The notes beneath the pieces were generated by a model. The model was not told where the DNA came from, ran no database searches, and saw only the letters and a list, made by a program, of their open reading frames with translations. A stretch of 8,593 nt of DNA from Cellvibrionales bacterium (GTDB lineage: Bacteria; Pseudomonadota; Gammaproteobacteria; Pseudomonadales; UBA7434): contig JABIQF010000052.1 in assembly GCA_018668095.1 (NCBI GenBank), positions 1-8,593 of the forward strand, given 5' to 3'. Positions within the stretch are counted from its first letter, which is position 1; each line of letters opens with the position of its first letter. The position numbers and the translations under genes were made by a program. Shown here piece after piece: positions 1-5,620 of this stretch.

Positions 1-62
1 CTAATGGATCCATTCCACTAGCGGCATTTTTTTAATATGACGGTTGTCAGTCAACTAGCGAT
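1..62. other. Non-coding edge, possibly the 3' end of a convergent plus-strand unit
   Basis: No gene can be supported here. There is a perfect 12-bp palindrome at 3-14 (AATGGATCCATT) and, on the plus strand, TAGCGGCA followed by seven T's (27-33). This resembles the right half of an intrinsic terminator whose left arm would lie before the window. No T-run terminator for the minus-strand HDOD gene is seen. Confidence 0.3.
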
Positions 63-956
63 TTAAGCAATTTTGTCTATCTGCACACTCGATAACAAAT
101 CAATACTAAAAACGGCTTCGGCAGACGGTATAGCGCTTATCACGCGTGAAACCACTTCGGCATAATTATCTTCACCCAGATGCGCTAATGCACCCAATAA
201 AATATCGCTGACATACTCTTCTTCTGGCACATCTGACAACCACTGCTCGGAAACGACACCCGCTAATGATGAGGCATAAACTAAATCTGTTTGCTTAAAA
301 TCGAGTTGCTGAGCATCAAACAATAGACAGTGACTTCTTTCTACAACATCAACAATGTATTTAGGCAAACGCCATTTTTTTAATAACAGCGCCCCTGCCT
401 CAGCATGATCCATACCCCAGTTGCGCTGCTCTAGTAAAACAAGATCATAATGATTTCTGGCGGTGTTATACATGGCACTGTATTCATCACCTAAAACCTC
501 GCTCAATACGAGAATACCAATATCTTGCATCAACGCCGCAACATAAATATCACCTCGATTTAAACCAGCAATATTGTCGCCTAACTCACTGGCAACTAAG
601 GCGCCTAAAATGCTTTTACGCCAATAGCGCTCATGATCAAACGCATGCTTTTTCGACTCTGAATCACGCAACATTTTTATTAATGCCGAAGATAAAGCAA
701 CACTCATCGCCAAGTTAACACCCAGTATAGCGATAGCTTGTGTGATATTCGTAACTTCACGGCGGAAAGGAAAAAACGAAGAGTTGGTTATTTGTAAAAG
801 CTTTGCAGATAACGCAGGATCTTGACTAATAACCCCTGACACTTTTGCTGCATAGAGGTCGTCGTCATTGTGTAGCTCAATGATTTTTATGGCGATAGCA
901 GGTAAAACGGGCAAGGTATCACAAGCAACAATTTGTTGGGCAAGAGTAGACTTCAT
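63..956 (-). CDS. HDOD domain-containing protein (signal-output domain, degenerate HD)
   Basis: A 297-residue cytosolic protein made mostly of one HDOD domain at about residues 13-210. Seen: the opening LPVLPAIAIKIIEL, the block ISQDPALSAKLLQITNSSFFPFRREVTNITQAIAILGV (43-80), ALMQDIGILVLSEVLG (141-156) where the HD dyad of active phosphohydrolases is replaced by Gln144-Asp145, and WGMDHAEAGALLLKKWRLPKYIVDVVERSH (180-209). HDOD domains in general lack a full metal-binding HD set and are thought to be non-enzymatic parts of signalling systems, here with no attached GGDEF, EAL or receiver domain. The remaining 90 residues are not recognised. The start fits the family, but the ATG has no visible Shine-Dalgarno (the preceding bases are GATATATCTT). 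No terminator was found before the window end. The partner and signal are unknown. Confidence 0.88.
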   Translation of the reverse strand: MKSTLAQQIVACDTLPVLPAIAIKIIELHNDDDLYAAKVSGVISQDPALSAKLLQITNSSFFPFRREVTNITQAIAILGVNLAMSVALSSALIKMLRDSESKKHAFDHERYWRKSILGALVASELGDNIAGLNRGDIYVAALMQDIGILVLSEVLGDEYSAMYNTARNHYDLVLLEQRNWGMDHAEAGALLLKKWRLPKYIVDVVERSHCLLFDAQQLDFKQTDLVYASSLAGVVSEQWLSDVPEEEYVSDILLGALAHLGEDNYAEVVSRVISAIPSAEAVFSIDLLSSVQIDKIA

Positions 957-1009
957 AAGATATATCGAATAGCGAAAAAGAAAACAGAGAATGAACTTAG
1001 ATTAACGGC

Positions 1010-1055
1010 CTTGTTAAACTGTCTTGGTTAAATACAGTGTAGACACTTTAACAAG
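1010..1055. repeat. Three-arm inverted-repeat structure between the DUF1285 and HDOD genes
   Basis: CTTGTTAAA (1010-1018) and TTTAACAAG (1047-1055) are perfect 9-bp inverted repeats 28 bases apart. The enclosed DNA holds two more dyads: ACTGT/ACAGT (about 1019-1038) and AGTG-TAGA-CACT (overlapping at 1036-1047). A second, imperfect copy of the outer arm, CTTGGTTAAA, lies at 1023-1032. The whole is symmetrical on both strands with no T-run, so direction cannot be assigned. It could be an operator with repeated half-sites or an RNA structure in the 3' end of the DUF1285 transcript or the 5' leader of the HDOD gene, whose start is 54 bases away. Confidence 0.45.
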
Positions 1056-1060
1056 CTGCG

Positions 1061-1073
1061 GTAAATCCTTTAC
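1061..1073 (-). repeat. Short inverted repeat 3 bases behind the DUF1285 stop
   Basis: GTAAA and TTTAC form a 5-bp inverted repeat around a 3-base loop directly after the stop codon. It is too short and AT-rich to be called a terminator and no T-run follows. It may be chance, but it adjoins the larger structure at 1010-1055. Confidence 0.2.
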
Positions 1074-1076
1074 AAT

Positions 1077-1640
1077 TCAATCAATCATTCCAACGCTAAA
1101 AGCGACACTGTTCGAATAAAGCTGCATAACATTGCGGCCATTAATTTGAACCGGTTCACAGCATTCAATTAATTCATAAAAACAGGCGCGCGAAAACCGG
1201 GCGGCTAGACCGGCTCGAATTTCAACAACAGGAATTTCTAGTGATTGATTAGGCAAGCACGTCATGCATAAAGGATGCTGTTCACCTACGGTGACTTGCT
1301 CACCTAAATTACTGGTGACGACAAGCGTTTTTTTATCGGCAGATTGATCAATGTGGGTAATGAGAAAAGGCACATCATCGACAGTGATTTTTAGTAATTG
1401 CTCTGGCGCAATTAAATAGTAATCACCCTTAAAAAATACGAGGCTTTGAGCCAGCAAAGCAACCATCTCTGGTCGCTCAAATGGAGAACCCCTAAACGAC
1501 CAATGGCCATCAGAATGAATTCTGATGGCCATTTTTCCGAGCTTTAATTGGACTAAATCGGCAGCAGTTCTAGCCGTCGCTTCGACTGATGAGCTACTAG
1601 CAAATGCGACCAACTTTTCAAACGCATCATCTTTATTCAT
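1077..1640 (-). CDS. DUF1285 domain-containing protein, function unknown
   Basis: A 187-residue soluble protein with no signal peptide or membrane segment, recognised as DUF1285, a family with known structures but no established function. Conserved family blocks are visible: IHSDGHWSFRGSPFERPEMV (41-60), YYLIAPEQLLKITVDDVPF (74-92), a TSNLGE strand (109-114), QHPL (121-124) and IRAGLAARFSRACFYELIE (141-159). The first 35 residues are a less conserved helical extension. Length fits the family. The start ATG has AAAGGC about 8 bases upstream as a usable ribosome-binding site. It lies 104 bases behind serA, with no clear terminator between them, so read-through from serA is possible, and 120 bases ahead of the HDOD gene. 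No partner or pathway can be read from the context. Family assignment is from recalled motif pattern. Confidence 0.85.
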   Translation of the reverse strand: MNKDDAFEKLVAFASSSSVEATARTAADLVQLKLGKMAIRIHSDGHWSFRGSPFERPEMVALLAQSLVFFKGDYYLIAPEQLLKITVDDVPFLITHIDQSADKKTLVVTSNLGEQVTVGEQHPLCMTCLPNQSLEIPVVEIRAGLAARFSRACFYELIECCEPVQINGRNVMQLYSNSVAFSVGMID

Positions 1641-1744
1641 AATAATTGCCTTTAATTCGCCTTAGATTTAACTCCCTCTATATTTCAAGAAAGTTTCGAA
1701 GACTAACGCCTGTGACTATTATGTATAAAAACCCACACTCATAC

Positions 1745-2911
1745 TTACAATAAACGAACGCCAATAACGCCATCAATTTTTGATAACTGCTCTATTACAG
1801 CCGCTGATGGTGATTGATCAACATCAATCAAGTTATAAGCAATGTCGCCACGGCTCTTATTCAACAAGTCGATAACGTTGATATTATGTTCGGCTAAAAT
1901 CGAAGTAATGCTACCTAACATGTTAGTGACATTTTTATTCGACACTGACAAACGATACCCAGTGGTTCGCTCTAATACGGCATGTGGAAAGTTTACCGAG
2001 TTAATGATATTACCGTTTTCTAAATAATCTTGAAGCTGATTAGCGGCCATAACTGCACAGTTTTCTTCAGCTTCATCAGTGCTTGCGCCGATGTGTGGCA
2101 TTAATATCATATCCTTGCGACCAATCATGCCTGGCTTCGGAAAGTCTGCGATATAAGCACCTAAAAGGCCTGCATCTAAAGCGTCAATCACTGCATCGCC
2201 ATCAACAATCTCTGAACGAGCAAAGTTCAATAATTTGCAGCCTTTCTTAATCGATTTAAGCGTCTCAGCGTTAATTAAATTTCTCGTTGCATCCAATACT
2301 GGCAAATGCAAAGTAATAAAATCTGACTTCGCTAAAAGTGCTTCAAGGCTATCCATTTTCTTAACGTCACTCGATAAACGCCATGCCGCTTCGATTGAAA
2401 TGGCAGGATCATAACCAACCACCTGCATACCCATCATCAAAGCCATATTGGCTACTTGAGAGCCGATAGCACCCAGACCAACAACGCCTAACGTTTTACC
2501 TTGCAACTCACTGCCCTTAAAGTTTTTCTTTTCTTTTTCAAGCAGTTTATTCATGGCATCAGCATCATCCATGCTGCCTAGGCCATCAACATAGGCAATA
2601 CCAGAAACGATACCGCGTGAGCCCAATAACAAACCGGCCATAATTAATTCTTTGACTGCATTGGCGTTAGCACCTGGTGCGTTAAAAACGACAACACCTT
2701 GCTCGCTACAATAATCGACAGGTACATTATTCGTACCCGCACCTGCACGGCCAATGGCCTTTACATTCGCCGTAATTTCTTCTGGCTGTAATTTATGGCT
2801 GCGCAATAAAAGCGCGTCAGCATTGTCAGCTTCTGGGCTAACACTGTAATCAGTGCCGAATTGATCAAGCCCTATTTGGGCAATGTTATTAAAAGTTTTT
2901 ACGTTAAACAC
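1745..2911 (-). CDS. serA: D-3-phosphoglycerate dehydrogenase (SerA-type, short ACT-domain form)
   Basis: NAD-dependent oxidation of 3-phosphoglycerate to phosphohydroxypyruvate, the first step of serine synthesis in the cytosol. With the GTG start it has 388 residues, typical of the short SerA form with a single ACT domain. An ATG at 2956 would give 403; residue numbers below are for that longer frame. Seen: the substrate-domain motif AGAGTNNVPVD (71-81); the NAD-binding Rossmann motif VVGLGAIG (158-165) with an acidic D183 after the second strand; the catalytic arginine in NFARSEIVDG (R247); and PHIGAST with the catalytic histidine H288. A C-terminal ACT-like domain from about 330 (SNKNVTNMLGSITSILAEHNINVIDLLNKSRGDIAYNLIDVD) probably senses serine. 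The segment where many relatives have DVFxxEP with a catalytic glutamate reads ADFPKP, as I recall also being usual in this short subfamily. Substrate is inferred from family; another 2-hydroxyacid is possible. It is a single-gene unit, with no serC or serB beside it. Confidence 0.88.
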   Translation of the reverse strand: MFNVKTFNNIAQIGLDQFGTDYSVSPEADNADALLLRSHKLQPEEITANVKAIGRAGAGTNNVPVDYCSEQGVVVFNAPGANANAVKELIMAGLLLGSRGIVSGIAYVDGLGSMDDADAMNKLLEKEKKNFKGSELQGKTLGVVGLGAIGSQVANMALMMGMQVVGYDPAISIEAAWRLSSDVKKMDSLEALLAKSDFITLHLPVLDATRNLINAETLKSIKKGCKLLNFARSEIVDGDAVIDALDAGLLGAYIADFPKPGMIGRKDMILMPHIGASTDEAEENCAVMAANQLQDYLENGNIINSVNFPHAVLERTTGYRLSVSNKNVTNMLGSITSILAEHNINVIDLLNKSRGDIAYNLIDVDQSPSAAVIEQLSKIDGVIGVRLL

Positions 2912-2924
2912 TAGAGACTTCTCC
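2909..2924 (-). promoter_or_regulatory. Shine-Dalgarno and GTG that decide the serA-type start
   Basis: On the minus strand GGAGAAG (GGAG at 2924-2921) precedes GTG at 2911-2909 with 9 bases between GGAG and the start. The upstream in-frame ATG at 2956 has only AGG 14 bases before it. Starting at GTG gives (M)FNVKTFNNIAQIGL, the usual beginning of this dehydrogenase family, and removes a 15-residue extension. Confidence 0.7.
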
Positions 2925-2929
2925 AAACA

Positions 2930-2948
2930 ATACGGTGTCAATCCGTAT
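2930..2948 (-). other. Hairpin in the leader of the serA-type gene
   Basis: ATACGG and CCGTAT form a perfect 6-bp inverted repeat around a 7-base loop. It lies between the promoter candidate and the Shine-Dalgarno GGAG (2924-2921), ending 5 bases before it. It could modulate translation. If the longer ATG start at 2956 were used it would lie inside the coding sequence. No T-run follows. Confidence 0.4.
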
Positions 2949-2977
2949 ATTTTCATTAAATTAAATATGGCCTAATT

Positions 2978-3005
2978 ATTAAATTGTGTAATTTCGCTTT
3001 ATCAA
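2978..3005 (-). promoter_or_regulatory. Candidate sigma-70 promoter of the serA-type gene
   Basis: On the minus strand TTGATA (3005-3000, five of six) and TTTAAT (2983-2978, five of six) stand 16 bases apart in AT-rich DNA. The first two bases of the -35 are the last T's of the ppiD terminator. Transcription would start near 2971, about 60 bases before the GTG chosen for the gene. Because the upstream gene is closed by a strong terminator, a promoter is needed here. Confidence 0.55.
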
Positions 3006-3039
3006 AAAAAAAGCTGCCGCATCGGATAAGGATGCGGCA
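3004..3039 (-). terminator. Intrinsic terminator of ppiD
   Basis: On the minus strand TGCCGCATC (3039-3031) pairs perfectly with GATGCGGCA (3023-3015) over nine GC-rich base pairs with a 7-base loop. After GC a run of nine T's follows (3012-3004). It starts 19 bases past the ppiD stop codon. This is a textbook rho-independent terminator and separates ppiD from the downstream serA gene, which therefore needs its own promoter. Confidence 0.93.
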
Positions 3040-3058
3040 TTGAAAACGAATACTTAGA

Positions 3059-4954
3059 TTAAAAGCGCTCTATTTCTGCAGTCGTTTCTAAAGCTTGCAT
3101 ATAAGTAAGAACGTCTTGCTGCCCTACTATATTTTGTAATTGCTGTAAAAAAACCTGTTTCTCACCATCGCTAGACTGATCTTCTTTAGTCTCGACATTC
3201 ACAATGCTATAGAGATAAACATCGCCAGAGTCGCTCACCAACGACAAGACCTCTTCACCCTCTTTGCTCACACGAGGTGCTTCAAAGGCAGCCCGTAACA
3301 AATCAAATGCTATATCGGTTGTGTTACGCGACAGCGTTGAAAGTGATGCCGTGTAACCGGCACGTTGAGCCGCTTCATCTAGGCTTGAACCCTGCGCTAT
3401 ATCAGCAGTAATTGACTGCTCAAGTAATTGCAATTGAGCGCTGGCTTTTTCACGTAAGACAATCGGAGTAATTTGAGCAACCACTTCATCAAGCTCAAGC
3501 TGACGCGGCTCAAACACTTCTTTAACGCGTAAGATAACACTGTGGTCGGGTGCTAACTCAACCAAGTCACTGTTAACCCCATCGGACAGTACATCACTAC
3601 TAAATGCAGCTGTAAGAATGCGTTTATCATTTAACAATGAAGCAGCATCAACCGACAAAACAGGACCGTTGCGACCTAAACGAGTCGATGTCTTCACTTC
3701 TAAATCGAGCATTTTTGCAGGTTCATTAAGGTCGGCAGCATTGAAGGCGAGATCCGCCGCTTGCTCAAGAATCGCTACATATTTCGCTTGTGCTGAACGA
3801 ACTTGTAACTGCTCAATAATTTCTTCACGCGCCTGATCAATAGTTGGCATATCGTTAACGTCAATATCGTTAACCGTTATTAAATGCAAACCTGCATCGG
3901 TTTCTATTGGCTCAGAAATATCATTAAGCGCCAAGGCAAAAATAGCCTCTTCGAAAGCTTCTGGGTAAGTGCCATCTTGCTGGGCATAACCAAGCGCGCC
4001 ACCCTCTTCTGCACTACCACCATCCTGAGAAACTGATTTTGCTAATTCAGCAAAGTCTTCACCCGCAGCTAAACGCAGCTTTAATGCCGCCATCCGCTCT
4101 AAAGCTTGCTCTTTGGTTTGCTCATCATTCACTTCTAACAAAATGTGCGCAACACTTCTGCTTTCATTGCGTTCAAACTGCTCGCTCTGCAACGCATATT
4201 CCGCTTCGACTTGCTCATCACTCACTGGCGTGTACAAATCTTCACGTCGTAATTCAATGTATTCGACAATTACCTGCTGCTCACTGACATAAGCAGCTTT
4301 ATTAGCTTCGTAGTAACTTTGCGTATCTTCATCACTCACTACGATATCTTTTGTGACATCAACAACCGGCAATTTCAGCCAATTAACATCTCGACTTTCA
4401 TTGAAAATATTAATTAAGATTTGGCTAGAAAAATCTGCAGAAAAGTTACTAGCAGCAATCCCAGCATTGAGTTGACGCTCTTGAATTTCATTAGCGATTC
4501 TTGTTTTAAGTAAAGGCAATGTGGTTCTCTGATTAGCTAAAAAGCTATTCAGTAAATCCACAGAAAAACGGCCATCAACTTGAAAGTTTGGAGTGCTAGT
4601 AATAAGCTTTTCAACCATTAGGTCCGGCACGCCCATCGACATATCTGCCACGGCCTGAGTAATCAGTGTTTTGCGGGTTAAGCTTTCAATGGCTACTGGT
4701 GCTAAAACCTCTTCTGTTAGCTGCGAATAATCAGGATTATCTCCCATTCGCGCTAACATTTGATTTCTCACTAATTGCATCTCTAGTAATAATTCATTTT
4801 GATCGACGGTTTCACCGTTCACGATGAGCACATCACTCACACCACCGCCGTCAACTAACGAACCGACACCAAAGAATACAAATGGGACAATCATAATGCC
4901 CAAAATCACCTTAGCGGCCTTGCCTTTAACATTGTCACGAATTGATCGAAGCAT
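3059..4954 (-). CDS. ppiD: PpiD, membrane-anchored periplasmic folding chaperone (parvulin/SurA-like)
   Basis: Chaperone anchored in the inner membrane near the Sec translocon that helps newly exported proteins fold. With the start chosen here it has 631 residues (Escherichia coli PpiD has 623). It shows a short basic cytosolic start (MLRSIRDNVKGKAAK), one transmembrane helix at about 13-35 (VILGIMIVPFVFFGVGSL), a SurA-N-like chaperone region at about 40-250, one parvulin domain at about 266-367 and a SurA-like C-terminal part. The parvulin domain has the typical AHILLEV, DFAELAKSVSQDGGSAEEGGALGYA and AGLHLITV segments with both conserved histidines. Whether it isomerises prolines is open, since the Escherichia coli domain is inactive. 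The frame could open at 4987, but that start lies inside the hupB terminator hairpin and adds MMRYFFLSE, unlike the family. ATG 4960 (633 residues, MNMLRS) is a possible alternative. GAG at about 4967 is the only weak ribosome-binding sequence. The gene ends at a strong terminator. Confidence 0.95.
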   Translation of the reverse strand: MLRSIRDNVKGKAAKVILGIMIVPFVFFGVGSLVDGGGVSDVLIVNGETVDQNELLLEMQLVRNQMLARMGDNPDYSQLTEEVLAPVAIESLTRKTLITQAVADMSMGVPDLMVEKLITSTPNFQVDGRFSVDLLNSFLANQRTTLPLLKTRIANEIQERQLNAGIAASNFSADFSSQILINIFNESRDVNWLKLPVVDVTKDIVVSDEDTQSYYEANKAAYVSEQQVIVEYIELRREDLYTPVSDEQVEAEYALQSEQFERNESRSVAHILLEVNDEQTKEQALERMAALKLRLAAGEDFAELAKSVSQDGGSAEEGGALGYAQQDGTYPEAFEEAIFALALNDISEPIETDAGLHLITVNDIDVNDMPTIDQAREEIIEQLQVRSAQAKYVAILEQAADLAFNAADLNEPAKMLDLEVKTSTRLGRNGPVLSVDAASLLNDKRILTAAFSSDVLSDGVNSDLVELAPDHSVILRVKEVFEPRQLELDEVVAQITPIVLREKASAQLQLLEQSITADIAQGSSLDEAAQRAGYTASLSTLSRNTTDIAFDLLRAAFEAPRVSKEGEEVLSLVSDSGDVYLYSIVNVETKEDQSSDGEKQVFLQQLQNIVGQQDVLTYMQALETTAEIERF

Positions 4955-4967
4955 ATTCATTTCACTC

Positions 4968-5006
4968 AAAAAAAAATAGCGCATCATTTCAATGAAATTG
5001 ATGCGC
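4968..5006 (-). terminator. Intrinsic terminator of hupB, ending directly before ppiD
   Basis: On the minus strand GCGCATCA (5006-4999) pairs perfectly with TGATGCGC (4986-4979). A further 4-bp inner stem (TTTC/GAAA, one bulged base at 4998) closes a 3-base loop. Two bases later a run of nine T's follows (4976-4968). This is a classical rho-independent terminator for hupB, 92 bases after its stop. The T-run ends 7 bases before the ATG at 4960 and 13 bases before the ATG at 4954, so the same structure is also in the ppiD leader of any transcript reading through. Confidence 0.85.
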
Positions 5007-5097
5007 CATTTGCGGTATTCAACTTTTGTCGATAATTTAAACCTAAGCCATCAAGCTAAGCGCTGACACACAACTTAGCCTTCCTGAAAAGGTTTGC

Positions 5098-5370
5098 TTA
5101 GTTAACAGCATCTTTTAATGCTTTACCGGCTTTAAAGCCAGGAACGCGAGACGCTTTAATTTGGATTGGCTCACCCGTCTGAGGATTACGACCTGTTCTA
5201 GCAGCTCGATCTTTCACTTGAAATGTACCAAAACCAACCAAAGCAACTTGATCGCCCTCTTTTAATGCCTCTGCAATAGTATCAACAGTTGCATCAAGTG
5301 CTCTGCCAGCCGCAGCTTTAGAAATGTCCGCTGACAATGCAATCGCGTCAATTAAGTCTGATTTGTTCAT
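5098..5370 (-). CDS. hupB: HU family DNA-binding protein, beta subunit type
   Basis: Small basic nucleoid protein that bends DNA without sequence specificity and acts as a homodimer or as a heterodimer with HU-alpha. The 90-residue length is exactly that of the family. The N-terminal helical dimerisation part (MNKSDLIDAIALSADISKAAAGRALDA) is followed by the conserved VALVGFGTF strand (residues 42-50), the RTGRNPQTG segment at the tip of the DNA-binding arm (58-66, with the intercalating Pro63), and the C-terminal FKAGKALKDAVN. It matches Escherichia coli HU-beta nearly along its whole length, and the position behind lon is the usual one for hupB. The start has a clear Shine-Dalgarno (AGGGG, 7 bases before ATG). 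Expression is probably from its own promoter in the 250-bp upstream gap and ends at the strong terminator at 4968-5006. Confidence 0.97.
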   Translation of the reverse strand: MNKSDLIDAIALSADISKAAAGRALDATVDTIAEALKEGDQVALVGFGTFQVKDRAARTGRNPQTGEPIQIKASRVPGFKAGKALKDAVN

Positions 5371-5429
5371 TCGGTATCCCCTAAGAATAAAATTTAAAAT
5401 TAATGTATAGAATTAGAATTTATTTGGCG

Positions 5430-5451
5430 TTGAGAGCTATTGGGCTCTCAA
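5430..5451 (-). other. Hairpin in the presumed 5' leader of hupB
   Basis: TTGAGAGC and GCTCTCAA form a perfect 8-bp inverted repeat with a 6-base loop. It lies 60-80 bases upstream of the hupB start codon and downstream of the promoter candidate, so it would be in the mRNA leader. It has no following T-run on either strand (the minus strand reads AACGCCAAATAAATTC), so it is not a terminator. It could stabilise the very abundant HU mRNA or bind a regulator. Confidence 0.45.
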
Positions 5452-5481
5452 CCCTATAATCGTCTTTTGTAAAGCCAGCAT

Positions 5482-5510
5482 TTTACACCAAGTGAGGCCT
5501 TAGCGGTCAA
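5482..5510 (-). promoter_or_regulatory. Candidate sigma-70 promoter of hupB
   Basis: On the minus strand TTGACC (5510-5505, five of six matches to TTGACA) is followed after 17 bases by TGTAAA (5487-5482, four of six matches to TATAAT). The start of transcription would fall near 5475, giving a leader of about 105 bases. The -10 hexamer is also one arm of an inverted repeat TGTAAA-N8-TTTACA (5487-5468), which could be an operator. A second -10-like ATTATAG at 5460-5454 has no good -35. Motif evidence only. Confidence 0.35.
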
Positions 5511-5572
5511 GAAACCACGGCCTTACTGGGGGTTTTTATCCAAAAAAAGATTTAAAAAAGGCGTTAAAGGAG

Positions 5573-5602
5573 CAGTTAGAGGAGATTAGCCCCCTCTAAC
5601 TG
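5573..5602 (-). terminator. Hairpin behind lon, probable transcription terminator
   Basis: CAGTTAGAGG (5602-5593, minus strand) pairs perfectly with CCTCTAACTG (5582-5573). In minus-strand RNA three further pairs (G-U, G-C, G-U) close a CUAA tetraloop, giving about 13 bp. The wobbles form only on the minus strand, which assigns it to the lon transcript. It lies 18 bases past the lon stop. The U-rich part is not directly attached: TTTAACGCC and then six and seven T's follow at a distance of several bases, so termination efficiency is uncertain. Confidence 0.6.
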
Positions 5603-5620
5603 TAAAGGCTCAGAAATTGA

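Noticed and set aside
1..27. Minus-strand mini-ORF ATG-CCG-CTA ending in TAG at 1-3 (8 codons)
   Set aside because: Too short, no ribosome-binding site and better explained as part of a terminator-like sequence.
1842..2027. Plus-strand frame of 61 codons
   Set aside because: Lies entirely antisense within the serA-type gene, with no family motif and no ribosome-binding site.
3618..3836. Plus-strand frame of 72 codons
   Set aside because: Antisense to the ppiD coding region and of shadow composition (rich in Ser, Ala, Arg); no support.
4039..4287. Plus-strand frame of 82 codons
   Set aside because: Antisense to the parvulin and adjoining region of ppiD; His/Leu/Ala-rich shadow translation.
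5491..5525. Possible plus-strand hairpin GTGAGGCC/GGCCTTAC followed by GGGGG and five T's as a terminator
   Set aside because: There is no plus-strand gene to terminate, the loop is about 19 bases, and the sequence is better explained as the hupB promoter region with repeated GGCCTTA.
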